From Lachnospiraceae bacterium (lineage in GTDB: Bacteria > Bacillota > Clostridia > Lachnospirales > Lachnospiraceae): a stretch of DNA of 64,000 bases. Positions 7,691 to 16,474 of the stretch are shown piece by piece (position 1 is the first letter of the stretch; every line of letters starts with the position of its first letter). Both the position numbers and the translations under genes were made by a program. The notes under the pieces were generated by a model that was not told where the DNA came from, made no database searches, and saw only the letters and a program-made list of their open reading frames with translations. The stretch lies in the NCBI GenBank assembly GCA_016294075.1, contig JAEDCQ010000009.1:6453-70452 (forward strand). Reading direction: 5' to 3'.

Positions 7691-8659
7691 CTATTCATTG
7701 TTATTTTGCTTTGTTTTAAAAAGCATTACCCATATATTTTTATATAAGACAATTCCCAGCGGTCCTTTGACAATTCCGGCCACCCCAAACAATTTTATGC
7801 CTGCAAAAATAGATATTAACAAAATAACCGGTAATATACCAAGCCCTTTTCCAACAAGCTTTGGCTCTAAAAGCTCCCTGACTCCGATACAGACAATATA
7901 AATAAACAGACAAATGACCCCTTTCATAATTTCTCTCTCCAAAAAGAAGATCAGAGAAGTGGGAATCAATACAATTCCGGTTCCGATAAACGGAAGCGCG
8001 TCCAGAATTCCTGCTAAAATGCCAAGCAGAATAGGTGATGTGATACCGATGCAATAAAAGCCTGCAATACAGATACCCATAATAATTATAATCAATATCA
8101 TCTGCGCCTTTAGATACATACCGGCTGTTCGTAATATTTTCCCGACAATGTCCATAAATGAATCCAACGCACCTATTTTGTGTACCTTACTCATTAATCC
8201 GTCAAAATCTTTTGCCATTAAGATGGTTGCAATCAGATAAATTCCGATATATGCAAGTACCGGGAAAACCTTCTGTATATAAGAGACTGTATTTTTCAGT
8301 ATCTCCGGAAGAAGATCATGTAGGATGGCATTTCCCGAAGTCAAAAAAAGCCTGTCCTTCCATTCTAAAACATGCGGCAGAGTTTCTTCCACGCTCCCAC
8401 CTGATATTGCAATAATGACCCAGATTAATGAGAGAATAATAATGGCAAGAATGCCTAATACCAGAAACATGGTGATGGTTTTTCTGATTTTCCACTTTAC
8501 TTCCAATTTATACAACAGAGGATAAAACGCATAAACTGTCAGATACGCCAAAAGAAAGGGGGACAATAACGGAAAAATATACTTTAAAAAAAGAAATAAC
8601 AGAAGTGCAAGCATCACTCCTGTTACCATTTCTTTTCTGTATTTTAAAATCATATCCAT
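7691..8659 (-). CDS. AI-2E/YtvI-family membrane permease
   Basis: About 322 residues with around seven hydrophobic segments and the family motifs DALPFIGTG and EPKLVGKGLG in the second half. The family (PF01594) includes the sporulation protein YtvI and transporters named for AI-2 export, so the substrate is uncertain. The first ATG (8665) abuts the AGGAA ribosome site, and the ATG at 8659 has the proper 6-base spacing and is preferred. It lies downstream of an O-antigen-ligase-like gene, with 61 bases between them. Confidence 0.82.
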   Translation of the reverse strand: MDMILKYRKEMVTGVMLALLLFLFLKYIFPLLSPFLLAYLTVYAFYPLLYKLEVKWKIRKTITMFLVLGILAIIILSLIWVIIAISGGSVEETLPHVLEWKDRLFLTSGNAILHDLLPEILKNTVSYIQKVFPVLAYIGIYLIATILMAKDFDGLMSKVHKIGALDSFMDIVGKILRTAGMYLKAQMILIIIIMGICIAGFYCIGITSPILLGILAGILDALPFIGTGIVLIPTSLIFFLEREIMKGVICLFIYIVCIGVRELLEPKLVGKGLGILPVILLISIFAGIKLFGVAGIVKGPLGIVLYKNIWVMLFKTKQNNNE

Positions 8660-8720
8660 ACCCATTTCCTGCCTTTCATAACTGCCTCTTTTCGCAGCTG
8701 ATGTATTATCCGGACTATTT

Positions 8721-10280
8721 TTAAACAGGATTAGTATGCGCTTTTTTCCCCTTATTATGAATTAAATTACTTCCCATTCCCAAAAAAACATACAAAAACG
8801 GAGTACAGCATACCTGCTCATAACCAAAAATATTATGTGCCATATATGATAGGATGCATAAAGCAAACGCCGGCAGAAGACCGCATTCTTTTCTGTTTTT
8901 TACAAACAGATAAATACCGCTTCCGAGCATAAAAATATAAGAAAACAAGCCCAAAATCCCCAAATTAAAAAGCTTGGTCAGATATTCGTTATGTGCGTTC
9001 GTCAGAATAAGCTCACCCCAGAAAGCTCTCATCTTTTGTGCATATTCCGGCACGGATGCATGATAAAAAGAAAAACAATCCGGTCCTACTCCTATTAATT
9101 TTCGTAAACACGGAAGCTCTAAATATGTTTCACAAGTAAATCTCCATGAAAAGCCGCGGGCATTTCCCCAGATATCGTTAAACAGCAGGTAATTATTCTC
9201 GTTCAGATATCCAAAATGCCTGTAAAGAAATCCGGATGAATTCAGTGTAATAAATATAACCGTGATTGCTACCGCCAATCCCACTACCGCTGACAGGCTC
9301 CAAAAAAGCCTCCTGCCTGTCTTTTCCGGATATACTTCATTTCCACTGTGGCTTTTTTTTCTTATGTACACATAATAAATAATCGCAAGCAGCACAAAAC
9401 AAAACGGCGATGCAGGACTTTGTGTCATAAATAAGGATAACTTATCTAACGGAATCATATGTCCTGCAAACAATCTTTGACAGACTCCCATAAAAGTGAA
9501 GCTTCCCGATACTAACAGCAGCACTTCTAAAAATCTCTGCATCTCTTTTGTCCCATCAAAAGACAAATAAAATAAGAGCAATAATACCGTAAACAAAGAG
9601 AGGAATGCACTATCCGTATTTTGTGTTACCAATGAACTCATTGCAATAAATGAATATATTCCTGCCAAAACTCGCATACGCTTATCTTCCGCACTGTAGA
9701 ACAAATACAGTCCAATCGGAAATACCGTACAGAGAAAGCTCGAATACCAACTGGATTGACCCATCGTGGATAAGAATAAAATCTTATATTCCAACGAAAG
9801 ATTTCCGTATATCCATAATGCATCCACATCAAAACGGTGCAGGATTGCAACCAGAAAAACGATAGCGGAAGATACTAACAATAAATATACGAACCCTTTT
9901 TGATATTTCCACACTCTTGAAACAAGAAAATAAACTGCCATAAAAAGAAGCTGGGTTAAATAACCCATATTCCATCCGGAAGCTCCGACAAATCCTTCCT
10001 TCTTAAAATCACTGAACAGATAAGATGCCGTTGTGCAGAAAAAATAACTTAACACCGCATAATCCAAAACCGAAAATCGTACCCGTTCTGTAGTAAAAAA
10101 TTTTTCTCTTTTTAATATTTTTTTTAAAACATGGATACAGAACAGTAAAAAAAATATCACTATACAGGCAATGGTCGAATACTGAAATATCTTATATTTC
10201 GCCTCTCCCATTCCGGTATACTGATATTTATAAAACAAAGGGAAAAACCCGAGCAAAACAAATAAATAAACGGAAACCAC
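8721..10280 (-). CDS. O-antigen-ligase-like polytopic membrane protein
   Basis: 519 residues with about a dozen membrane segments. The Wzy/WaaL hallmark region is G-V-G-P-D-CFSFYH followed by an extracytoplasmic stretch and TNAHNEYLTKLFNLG, where N-A-H-N-E-Y is the family signature. Such proteins polymerise or ligate surface glycans from lipid-linked precursors. No glycan gene cluster surrounds it, so its substrate is unknown. The start is a GTG at 10280 behind GAGGAGGAA. The gene follows the pseudouridine synthase after 19 bases. Confidence 0.82.
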   Translation of the reverse strand: MVSVYLFVLLGFFPLFYKYQYTGMGEAKYKIFQYSTIACIVIFFLLFCIHVLKKILKREKFFTTERVRFSVLDYAVLSYFFCTTASYLFSDFKKEGFVGASGWNMGYLTQLLFMAVYFLVSRVWKYQKGFVYLLLVSSAIVFLVAILHRFDVDALWIYGNLSLEYKILFLSTMGQSSWYSSFLCTVFPIGLYLFYSAEDKRMRVLAGIYSFIAMSSLVTQNTDSAFLSLFTVLLLLFYLSFDGTKEMQRFLEVLLLVSGSFTFMGVCQRLFAGHMIPLDKLSLFMTQSPASPFCFVLLAIIYYVYIRKKSHSGNEVYPEKTGRRLFWSLSAVVGLAVAITVIFITLNSSGFLYRHFGYLNENNYLLFNDIWGNARGFSWRFTCETYLELPCLRKLIGVGPDCFSFYHASVPEYAQKMRAFWGELILTNAHNEYLTKLFNLGILGLFSYIFMLGSGIYLFVKNRKECGLLPAFALCILSYMAHNIFGYEQVCCTPFLYVFLGMGSNLIHNKGKKAHTNPV

Positions 10281-10299
10281 AAAATTTCCTCCTCATTTA

Positions 10300-10983
10300 T
10301 TATCCTTCACATAAATGTCGTAAAACCGGATTTGCCGGATTCAGACAAATGTTTATCTCTTTTTTTGTCACCGGATGCTGCCATATCAACCGGTGTGCAC
10401 ACAATACCGGAACTCTTGCATTTAATTCTTTTCCGAAAGAAATGCTTTCCGAAGAGCCGTACTTTACATCTCCAATCAAAGGATGTCCGTTATGGGAAAG
10501 CTGTACACGAATCTGGTGATGCCTGCCCGTAAGAAGTTGAATCTCCAAAAGCTGCATTTTACCCAAGGTTGCTTTTACTCGGTAACGAAGAGCTGCCTTC
10601 TTCCCGTTTGCATCCGATTCCGGAACAACCCGGGAAAGATTGCTGCGCTTATCCTTTATAAGATAATCTGTTAATTGGCCGTCCGGCCTGTCCATATGAC
10701 CGTAAACGACCGCATAATAATATTTTTTCATCGTTCCGCTTTTAAGCTGCTCAGTCAGTCCTGCTGCCGCTTTTGCATTTTTTGCAAACAGAACAATACC
10801 CTCTACCGGCTGGTCCAAACGATTAATCACCGCAGTATACGGATTGCTTATTCCTGTTTCTTTACTGATGAAATTTTTTACTTCGCTGACCAAATCACAT
10901 TCCCCTAATCGGGCGGTCTGCGTTGCAAGCCCTGCCGGCTTATGAATTACAATCTGTTCCTTATCCTCATACAAAATTTTCAT
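10300..10983 (-). CDS. RluA-family RNA pseudouridine synthase
   Basis: 227 residues without an N-terminal S4 domain. The active-site motif is N-R-L-D-QPVEG (catalytic Asp in RLD), and the family segments AGLATQTA, GRHHQIRVQLSHNGHPLIGD and CAHRL follow. It converts a uridine in rRNA or tRNA to pseudouridine, and the target cannot be read from the sequence. Its ATG is 3 bases after the pepD stop, and its ribosome site lies within the last pepD codons, so expression is coupled. Confidence 0.92.
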   Translation of the reverse strand: MKILYEDKEQIVIHKPAGLATQTARLGECDLVSEVKNFISKETGISNPYTAVINRLDQPVEGIVLFAKNAKAAAGLTEQLKSGTMKKYYYAVVYGHMDRPDGQLTDYLIKDKRSNLSRVVPESDANGKKAALRYRVKATLGKMQLLEIQLLTGRHHQIRVQLSHNGHPLIGDVKYGSSESISFGKELNARVPVLCAHRLIWQHPVTKKEINICLNPANPVLRHLCEG

Positions 10984-10986
10984 GTA

Positions 10987-12426
10987 TTATGCTTTCATCC
11001 TTTTTAAGATTTCCAAAACAAATGCATATACTCTTTGTACCGACACAATATTCATACTTTCACGAATTGTATGAATCTGTTTTAAATCAGGACCCAAAGA
11101 TACACAATCAAGCCCCGGTATTTTACCTGCAAATATACCGCATTCCAATCCTGCATGGACTGCTTCTATCTTCGGTTCTTTTCCGTACTGTTCTTTAAAT
11201 ACTTCTACCATTAACTCACGAAGCTTTGAATCCTTTTTATATTCCCAGCCCGGATAATCCCCTTCAACCTTCATGCTTCCGCCTAGGCTTGTAAGCAGAG
11301 TATTCATCCGACGGTTAAGCATTTCACGTTCACTGTCAACACTGCTTCGTACACAAAAAGAAAACCTTACAAAATCTTCATGTGTTTCCACAATTCCCAT
11401 ATTCAGAGAGGTTTGTACCAGCCCTTCTATATCCATGCTCATTTTCTGGACACCGTTTGGCAGACAGGTAAGCAGACAAATAACATTGTCTGTCGATTCC
11501 TGGTTCATTTTTTTCCCTTTTATATACGATACTTTTTCTACTATGATCTTTATATCGGAATCTGCGGCAAAATATTCATTTGCAAAAACGCTCTGCATCC
11601 GTTCAAGCGACTTTATTACCGCTTCTTCCGATTCACAAACAATTTCCGCCTGTGACTGAACGGGAATCGCATTATCCTTTAGTCCGCCACTTACGGAAAT
11701 AATCTGCAGAGAAGCAGTCTTCTGTATATCCTGCAGCAGACGTCCCATCAAAACATTCGGATTACTTCTTCCTTTATGAATTTCCACTCCGGAATGACCG
11801 CCCTTGCAGCCGGTGATTTTGATGCTGTAAGCCACTCCTTCATATTCCTCCGTCAGAACAGGCAGCCTGCAGTCTGCGGTATTTCCCCCGGCACAGCTTA
11901 CGGTAAATATTCCTTCTTCTTCCGAATCAATATTAATCATCGTCTTTCCTTTTAAGCAGGATACATCCATACTTCCCGCTCCCAAAAGACCTATTTCCTC
12001 ATCTACGGTAAATACGGCTTCGATTTTCGGGTGTGAAAGATTTTTATCCTCTAAGACGGCTAGTGCCATCGCAACGGCAATTCCGTCATCTCCTCCGAGT
12101 GTCGTATCCTTTGCCTTAACCTCTTCACCGTCAATATACAGGTCAAGGCCTTCTTTTTCCATGTCTTTAGAACATTCTGCAGACTTCTCACATACCATAT
12201 CCAAGTGTCCCTGAATAATAACAGGCTCTGCATTCTCATATCCGGCAGAAGCTTCTTTTATAATAATTACATTATTATCTGTATCCTGATGATACTCAAG
12301 ACCATTCTCCTTTGCAAAATCCACACAGAAATCGCTAATCTGCTTTGTATTACGCGAACCGTGCGGAATGCCGCAAATCTTTTCAAAATAGTAAAATACC
12401 CGTTCAGGCTGTAAATGCTCCAACAT
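10987..12426 (-). CDS. pepD: Aminoacyl-histidine (beta-Ala-His) dipeptidase, M20 family
   Basis: 479 residues. Metal-binding motifs of the M20C family are clear: GHLDMVCEK, LGGDDGIAVAMALAVLED with the bridging Asp, and VDEEIGLLGAGSMD with the catalytic Glu pair. The late HAGLECGIFAGKIPG segment supplies further ligands. The enzyme is a cytoplasmic zinc dipeptidase that splits Xaa-His dipeptides. ATG at 12426 follows GGGGAG. It is downstream of the response regulator by 30 bases, so it may belong to the same transcript. Confidence 0.95.
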   Translation of the reverse strand: MLEHLQPERVFYYFEKICGIPHGSRNTKQISDFCVDFAKENGLEYHQDTDNNVIIIKEASAGYENAEPVIIQGHLDMVCEKSAECSKDMEKEGLDLYIDGEEVKAKDTTLGGDDGIAVAMALAVLEDKNLSHPKIEAVFTVDEEIGLLGAGSMDVSCLKGKTMINIDSEEEGIFTVSCAGGNTADCRLPVLTEEYEGVAYSIKITGCKGGHSGVEIHKGRSNPNVLMGRLLQDIQKTASLQIISVSGGLKDNAIPVQSQAEIVCESEEAVIKSLERMQSVFANEYFAADSDIKIIVEKVSYIKGKKMNQESTDNVICLLTCLPNGVQKMSMDIEGLVQTSLNMGIVETHEDFVRFSFCVRSSVDSEREMLNRRMNTLLTSLGGSMKVEGDYPGWEYKKDSKLRELMVEVFKEQYGKEPKIEAVHAGLECGIFAGKIPGLDCVSLGPDLKQIHTIRESMNIVSVQRVYAFVLEILKRMKA

Positions 12427-12456
12427 AAATCTATACTCCCCTGATTAAATCATTTT

Positions 12457-13146
12457 TTATACCTTAAATCTGTATCCCACACCCCAGATTGTTTCGATGT
12501 ATTGAGGGTTTGCGGTATCAAATTCAATTTTCTCACGAATCTTTTTGATATGAACGGTAACGGTGGCAATATCGCCGATAGAATCCATATCCCAGATTTC
12601 ACGGAATAATTCTTCTTTCGTAAATACATGGTTCGGATTTTCCGCAAGGAATGTCAAAAGGTCAAATTCCTTTGTAGTAAATGCCTTCTCTTCTCCGTTA
12701 ATATACACACGTCTTGCAGTTTTATCAATCTTTATACCGCGGATTTCAACAATATCGTTTACCTTCTGATTTGTACTTACCAATCTGTTGTATCTTGCCA
12801 TATGGGCTTTCACTCTTGCAACCAGTTCACTTGGGCTGAATGGCTTTGTCATATAATCATCGGCGCCCAGACCAAGACCTCTGATTTTATCAATATCATC
12901 CTTTTTTGCTGAAACCATTAAAATAGGGATATCCTTTTCTTCACGGATTTTTTTACATACATCAAATCCGTCCATACCAGGAAGCATCAAATCAAGCACG
13001 ATTAAATCAAAATCTTCTTTTAGTGCTTTTTCCAATCCCGTATCGCCTGCATTTTCAATTGCAACTTCAAAACCGCTAAGCTCCAGATAATCTTTTTCCA
13101 AATCTGCAATTGCTACTTCATCTTCAATAATTAATATTTTGCTCAT
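12457..13146 (-). CDS. OmpR/PhoB-type response regulator
   Basis: A receiver domain (acidic EDE near residues 8-10, phospho-acceptor D52 in LIVLDLMLPGMDG, conserved Lys in MTKPF) is followed by a winged-helix DNA-binding domain with TKEFDLLTFLAENPNHVFTKE and a C-terminal VWGVGYRF. The start is set at the ATG at 13146 behind AGGAGGAG, not the in-frame ATG at 13164, which lies inside the kinase gene. It begins one base after the kinase stop and is the cognate partner. The signal is unknown. Confidence 0.95.
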   Translation of the reverse strand: MSKILIIEDEVAIADLEKDYLELSGFEVAIENAGDTGLEKALKEDFDLIVLDLMLPGMDGFDVCKKIREEKDIPILMVSAKKDDIDKIRGLGLGADDYMTKPFSPSELVARVKAHMARYNRLVSTNQKVNDIVEIRGIKIDKTARRVYINGEEKAFTTKEFDLLTFLAENPNHVFTKEELFREIWDMDSIGDIATVTVHIKKIREKIEFDTANPQYIETIWGVGYRFKV

Positions 13147-13147
13147 A

Positions 13148-14623
13148 CTACTCCTCCTGCGCATCTCTATATTTTCTTATTACAAAATGCATACATGTGC
13201 CTTCGCCTACTTTACTCGTTGCCCAGATATAACCACCGTGGTCTTCTATGATTTTCTTTACAATTGACAATCCTATACCGCTGCCGCCCTGTGAGGAATT
13301 TCGGGAAGCATCCGTCCGGTAAAACCGTTCAAAAATATTGGGCAGGTCCTTCGCTGCAATTCCTTTTCCGTTATCCTCTATTTCTACCCGAATTGCGTCA
13401 ACCTCATCCAACAGGCGGATATCAATTTCACCTTTTTCCTTATCAATATATTTAATGCTGTTTCCTATAATATTGTTTATTACCTTCTTAAGCTGCTCCG
13501 GGTCCGCAATAATCTGTGTCTCGGATGATAAAAAATTTGAATAATTTAACGTAATATTTTTGGATTCTAAATCTAATCCGACATCTTCTACACAATCATT
13601 AAAGTATTCCGTTACATTAATACGTTGGAAATGATACGGTATCCGATTGGAATCTATTCCGGAATAATACGTCAGCTCATTTATAAGGCGGTCCATTTCA
13701 TTTGCTTTTGTATAAATTGTTTTAATATAGCGGTTCATTTTATCAGGAGTATCCGCCACACCGTCAATTATTCCTTCGACATATCCTTTAATGGAGGTAA
13801 TCGGTGTTTTCAAATCATGTGTAATGTTACTGATAAGCTCCCTGTTTTCTTTTTCATTCTGGATTTTTTCTTCGGTAGATTCCTTCAGCTTAAGGCGCAT
13901 GTCTTCATAACTTTTATATAGCTGCCCAATCTCTCCATTATTCTCTTCCGTTCTCAGTGCATAGTCAAAATCCCCTTTTGCAATACAGGACATTGCATGA
14001 TTGAGCTGACGGATTGGATAGAATACACCTCTGTTAATCCATCGTGTTAACGAAATACTCGTAAATACCAGTACCAGCACAATAATAACAAATATTCGAA
14101 ATACAAGATGACTGGAAATCACGTTATTTACCTGTGTAACAACAAATAAGCTCCCTTCCGAGCCATCCTTAAAATGAAAATCAAACTGCTTTACAATTTT
14201 GTTCAATCCTTTAAAGTAATATCCGGCTTCTGTTTCTTTATTTGAAAATCCGTATGCAGGCAGTTTTTTTAACAGAGGGTCATTTTCATCGGAATTTCCC
14301 ATATAAAATATATGGGTTCCTTTTCTGACAATAAGATAAGAAGCTTCATCCTCAAGTTTTAAATTAACATCATTTAAATAATCAACATTTGCAAAACGGT
14401 CAGGATCAATTCCCAGCTGTGCTTCTATTTCATAATACGTTTCTTCTGCCAGCTCTGTTATTTCTGAAGCGTATTTTAAAGAGAAGTCCTTTAAAAATTC
14501 AATATCATTTCCTCGATACGATACCATTCCGTATAGAAAACCGAATGTAACCACTGTTAGTATAATCGGTAAAAATGTCAACGTTATAAATGTAATCGTC
14601 AATCTTTTCTTTAGATTCATCAC
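13148..14623 (-). CDS. Membrane sensor histidine kinase (HAMP-HisKA-HATPase)
   Basis: 491 residues. Membrane segments lie at about 8-32 and 174-192, enclosing a 140-residue extracellular sensor that I do not recognise. A HAMP domain follows near 195-250, then the dimerisation helix with phospho-acceptor H269 in NITHDLKTP. The ATP-binding domain has N (NNIIGNSIKY), G1 (EDNGKGI), F (IFERFYR) and G2 (GGSGIGLSIVK) boxes. All catalytic residues are present. It is encoded directly upstream of its response regulator. Confidence 0.95.
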   Translation of the reverse strand: MMNLKKRLTITFITLTFLPIILTVVTFGFLYGMVSYRGNDIEFLKDFSLKYASEITELAEETYYEIEAQLGIDPDRFANVDYLNDVNLKLEDEASYLIVRKGTHIFYMGNSDENDPLLKKLPAYGFSNKETEAGYYFKGLNKIVKQFDFHFKDGSEGSLFVVTQVNNVISSHLVFRIFVIIVLVLVFTSISLTRWINRGVFYPIRQLNHAMSCIAKGDFDYALRTEENNGEIGQLYKSYEDMRLKLKESTEEKIQNEKENRELISNITHDLKTPITSIKGYVEGIIDGVADTPDKMNRYIKTIYTKANEMDRLINELTYYSGIDSNRIPYHFQRINVTEYFNDCVEDVGLDLESKNITLNYSNFLSSETQIIADPEQLKKVINNIIGNSIKYIDKEKGEIDIRLLDEVDAIRVEIEDNGKGIAAKDLPNIFERFYRTDASRNSSQGGSGIGLSIVKKIIEDHGGYIWATSKVGEGTCMHFVIRKYRDAQEE

Positions 14624-14713
14624 AGTTCTCCTTATTTTATATACAGTATACCACAGGTTTTACAGCTAAAAATAAAGCGATTGCAATTTTCTTATAAAAA
14701 ATTGATAAATTTA

Positions 14714-14742
14714 TTGACTTTTCAATGAAAATATCTTAATAT
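14714..14742 (+). promoter_or_regulatory. Promoter of the perR-like gene
   Basis: TTGACT (14714-14719), a 17-base spacer, then TAATAT (14737-14742) on the plus strand. It points to the perR-like gene starting 41 bases downstream. A clear PerR box (TTATAATnATTATAA) was not found here. Confidence 0.7.
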
Positions 14743-14783
14743 AACAATATCAGTAATGATTCCTATTTTGGAAAGGAGGGAAT

Positions 14784-15170
14784 ATGCCACTTAAATACAG
14801 CCGACAAAGAGAGGCCATTAAAAATTTTTTAATGACTCGGAAGGATCATCCGACTGCTGATGTTGTTTACGAAAATGTCAGAAAAGAATTTCCAAACATC
14901 AGTCTCGGGACTGTGTACCGTAATCTTACTCTTTTATCTGATATGGGAGAGCTTTTAAGGTTACGGGTCGGAGATGGTATGGATCATTTTGATGCTACTA
15001 CTACTCCGCATTATCATTTTATCTGCCGCAAATGCGGCCAGGTTATTGATTTGGATATGAACAGCCTGGACACGATTAATGATATTGCCGGAACAAACTT
15101 CGGTGGTACGATTGAAGGACATGTAGCATATTTCTATGGTTCCTGTGCCTCCTGCACAAAACACTCATAA
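14784..15170 (+). CDS. perR: PerR-like peroxide-sensing Fur-family repressor
   Basis: 128 residues. The winged helix comes first (SLGTVYRNLTLLSDMGEL), then the regulatory-metal region DHFD with PHYHF, then the structural zinc Cys pairs C-R-K-C and C-A-S-C. The H-x-H after a conserved Asp fits PerR better than Fur or Zur. In PerR, oxidation of His ligands by Fe and peroxide releases DNA. It is followed at once by rubrerythrin and rubredoxin, which are PerR targets in clostridia, so local autoregulation is likely. ATG at 14784 follows AAAGGAGGG. Confidence 0.88.
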   Translation: MPLKYSRQREAIKNFLMTRKDHPTADVVYENVRKEFPNISLGTVYRNLTLLSDMGELLRLRVGDGMDHFDATTTPHYHFICRKCGQVIDLDMNSLDTINDIAGTNFGGTIEGHVAYFYGSCASCTKHS

Positions 15171-15228
15171 GTTATTATTTTTTGTTGATACTATTAAAAT
15201 GAATTAAATAAAAAAGGAGAGTATAATT

Positions 15229-15768
15229 ATGAAATTTGTATGTCAGGTATGTGGTTATGTTCATGAAGGAGATTCTGCTCCTGAAAAATGTCCCGTTTGT
15301 GGAGTTCCTGCTGATAAGTTTACAGCACAGGGCGGCGAAAGAGAATGGGCTGCTGAACATGTTGTAGGAGTTGCTAAAGGTGTAAGCGAAGACATCATGG
15401 CAGACTTAAGAGCAAACTTTAGCGGAGAATGTACAGAAGTTGGTATGTATCTTGCAATGGCAAGAGTTGCTCACAGAGAAGGATATCCGGAAATCGGATT
15501 ATACTGGGAAAAAGCTGCCTGGGAAGAAGCTGAACATGCTGCTAAATTTGCTGAATTATTAGGTGAAGTTGTTACAGACTCTACTAAGAAAAACCTTGAA
15601 CTAAGAATCGATGCCGAAAACGGAGCAACTGCAGGTAAATTTGACCTTGCAAAACGTGCTAAGGCAGCTAACCTTGATGCAATTCATGATACCGTTCATG
15701 AAATGGCTCGCGACGAGGCAAGACACGGTAAAGCATTCGAAGGACTTCTTAAGAGATACTTTGGTTAA
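15229..15768 (+). CDS. Reverse rubrerythrin (rubredoxin domain first)
   Basis: 179 residues. The N-terminal rubredoxin domain has C5-x2-C8 and C21-x2-C24. The ferritin-like diiron domain that follows has GECTEVGMYLAMA, EEAEHAAKF and DEARHGKAF, with the expected Glu and ExxH iron ligands. The order is the reverse of classical rubrerythrin. The enzyme reduces hydrogen peroxide and oxygen with electrons delivered through rubredoxin, and the clostridial versions are strongly PerR-regulated. A rubredoxin gene follows 113 bases later. ATG at 15229 follows AAAGGAGAG. Confidence 0.95.
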   Translation: MKFVCQVCGYVHEGDSAPEKCPVCGVPADKFTAQGGEREWAAEHVVGVAKGVSEDIMADLRANFSGECTEVGMYLAMARVAHREGYPEIGLYWEKAAWEEAEHAAKFAELLGEVVTDSTKKNLELRIDAENGATAGKFDLAKRAKAANLDAIHDTVHEMARDEARHGKAFEGLLKRYFG

Positions 15769-15801
15769 AAGTTTTTTTAACCACTTCTACTGTAAAATAT
15801 C

Positions 15802-15838
15802 AGGGTATGTTAAACCACTTTGACATACCCTCTTATTT
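15802..15838 (+). terminator. Probable terminator or partial attenuator after rubrerythrin
   Basis: AGGGTATGT (15802-15810) pairs with ACATACCCT (15823-15831), followed by CTTATTT. The U-run is short, so read-through into the rubredoxin gene is likely. Confidence 0.55.
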
Positions 15839-15881
15839 CTGATAAAAATCATATTCCATTTAGGAAAGGAGCTAAAATACT

Positions 15882-16055
15882 ATGGACAAATATTTCTGTA
15901 ATCCCTGCGGCTACACATATGATCCCGAAAAAGGTGATCCGGAACACGGTATTAAGCCGGGTACCGCTTTTGAAGACCTTCCGGATGATTGGGTATGCCC
16001 TGTTTGCGGTATTGACAAGAGCATGTTCATGCGTTGTCTTCCTAATTACAACTAA
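15882..16055 (+). CDS. Rubredoxin
   Basis: A 57-residue protein that begins MDKYFCNPCGYTYDPEKGDP. The single iron is bound by C6-x2-C9 and the later C-P-V-C-G pair at residues 39 and 42. The aromatic and Asp/Pro residues of rubredoxins (YTYDPEKGDP, LPDDWVCPVC) are all present. It carries electrons to the adjacent rubrerythrin. ATG at 15882 has AGGAAAGGAG upstream. It is followed by a strong terminator, closing the perR-rubrerythrin-rubredoxin cluster. Confidence 0.96.
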   Translation: MDKYFCNPCGYTYDPEKGDPEHGIKPGTAFEDLPDDWVCPVCGIDKSMFMRCLPNYN

Positions 16056-16071
16056 ATATAACAATACATAT

Positions 16072-16104
16072 AAAGGGCAGACCTTCGCGGGTCTGCCCTT
16101 TTTT
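16072..16104 (+). terminator. Strong intrinsic terminator after rubredoxin
   Basis: AAAGGGCAGACC (16072-16083) pairs with GGTCTGCCCTTT (16090-16101) around a 6-base loop TTCGCG, with a T-run. It is a textbook rho-independent terminator. Confidence 0.93.
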
Positions 16105-16181
16105 GCTCTGACAAAATATGCCCAAAAATATCCGGTTCTTACATGGAGTGTCTGTCATGATTGTTGCTCATAATATAATGG

Positions 16182-16343
16182 CTATGAACTCACACCCATA
16201 AAGGAATTGCGTACTAATAAGCCATATATACTAACCAGATATGTCTTTCCTACTCTTTTTCGTCCGTATACAGCTACAAACTGCGACCTACCGCTCTCAT
16301 ATAATTTATTTAATATAGCAATTTCTTGTTTGCGTCCTATCAT
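16182..16343 (-). pseudogene. Fragment of an ATPase_2-type AAA ATPase (P-loop piece only)
   Basis: A 53-codon frame starting at the ATG at 16343 behind GGAGGG. It reads MIGRKQEIAILNKLYESGRS and then a Walker A, GRKRVGKT. This is the start of the archaeal-type ATPases (PF01637, often joined to a DUF234 or DUF4143-like domain) common in gut Clostridia. The match stops soon after the P-loop and the rest of the roughly 450-residue protein is missing. It is therefore a relic, though with an intact start and ribosome site. Confidence 0.6.
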
Positions 16344-16366
16344 AAATCTGCCCTCCAAGCAAATAT

Positions 16367-16408
16367 AATCAGCCGTGTAATATTTTTTTACACATTTCAC
16401 GGCTGATT
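16367..16408. repeat. 11-bp perfect inverted repeat upstream of the ATPase fragment
   Basis: AATCAGCCGTG (16367-16377) and CACGGCTGATT (16398-16408) enclose a 20-base AT-rich loop. It lies between the CaCA antiporter stop and the ATPase fragment. It could serve as a weak terminator for the antiporter (minus strand, followed by ATATTT) or mark the edge of the relic. Confidence 0.6.
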
Positions 16409-16474
16409 ATCAAGCATTTTGATTTGCGCATATGTGAAAGGATGGTAATTTCAAATATTCTATATACTTTTCTT

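Noticed and set aside
12205..12414. Plus-strand frame antisense to pepD
   Set aside because: It lies wholly inside a firmly identified gene, lacks a ribosome site and has no recognisable motif. The same holds for most other opposite-strand frames in the window.
16409..16474. Alternative minus-strand frame past the antiporter stop (reads VEEKYIEYLKLPSFHICANQ)
   Set aside because: It has no start or ribosome site, is very short and matches no family I know. A relic is possible but not supportable.
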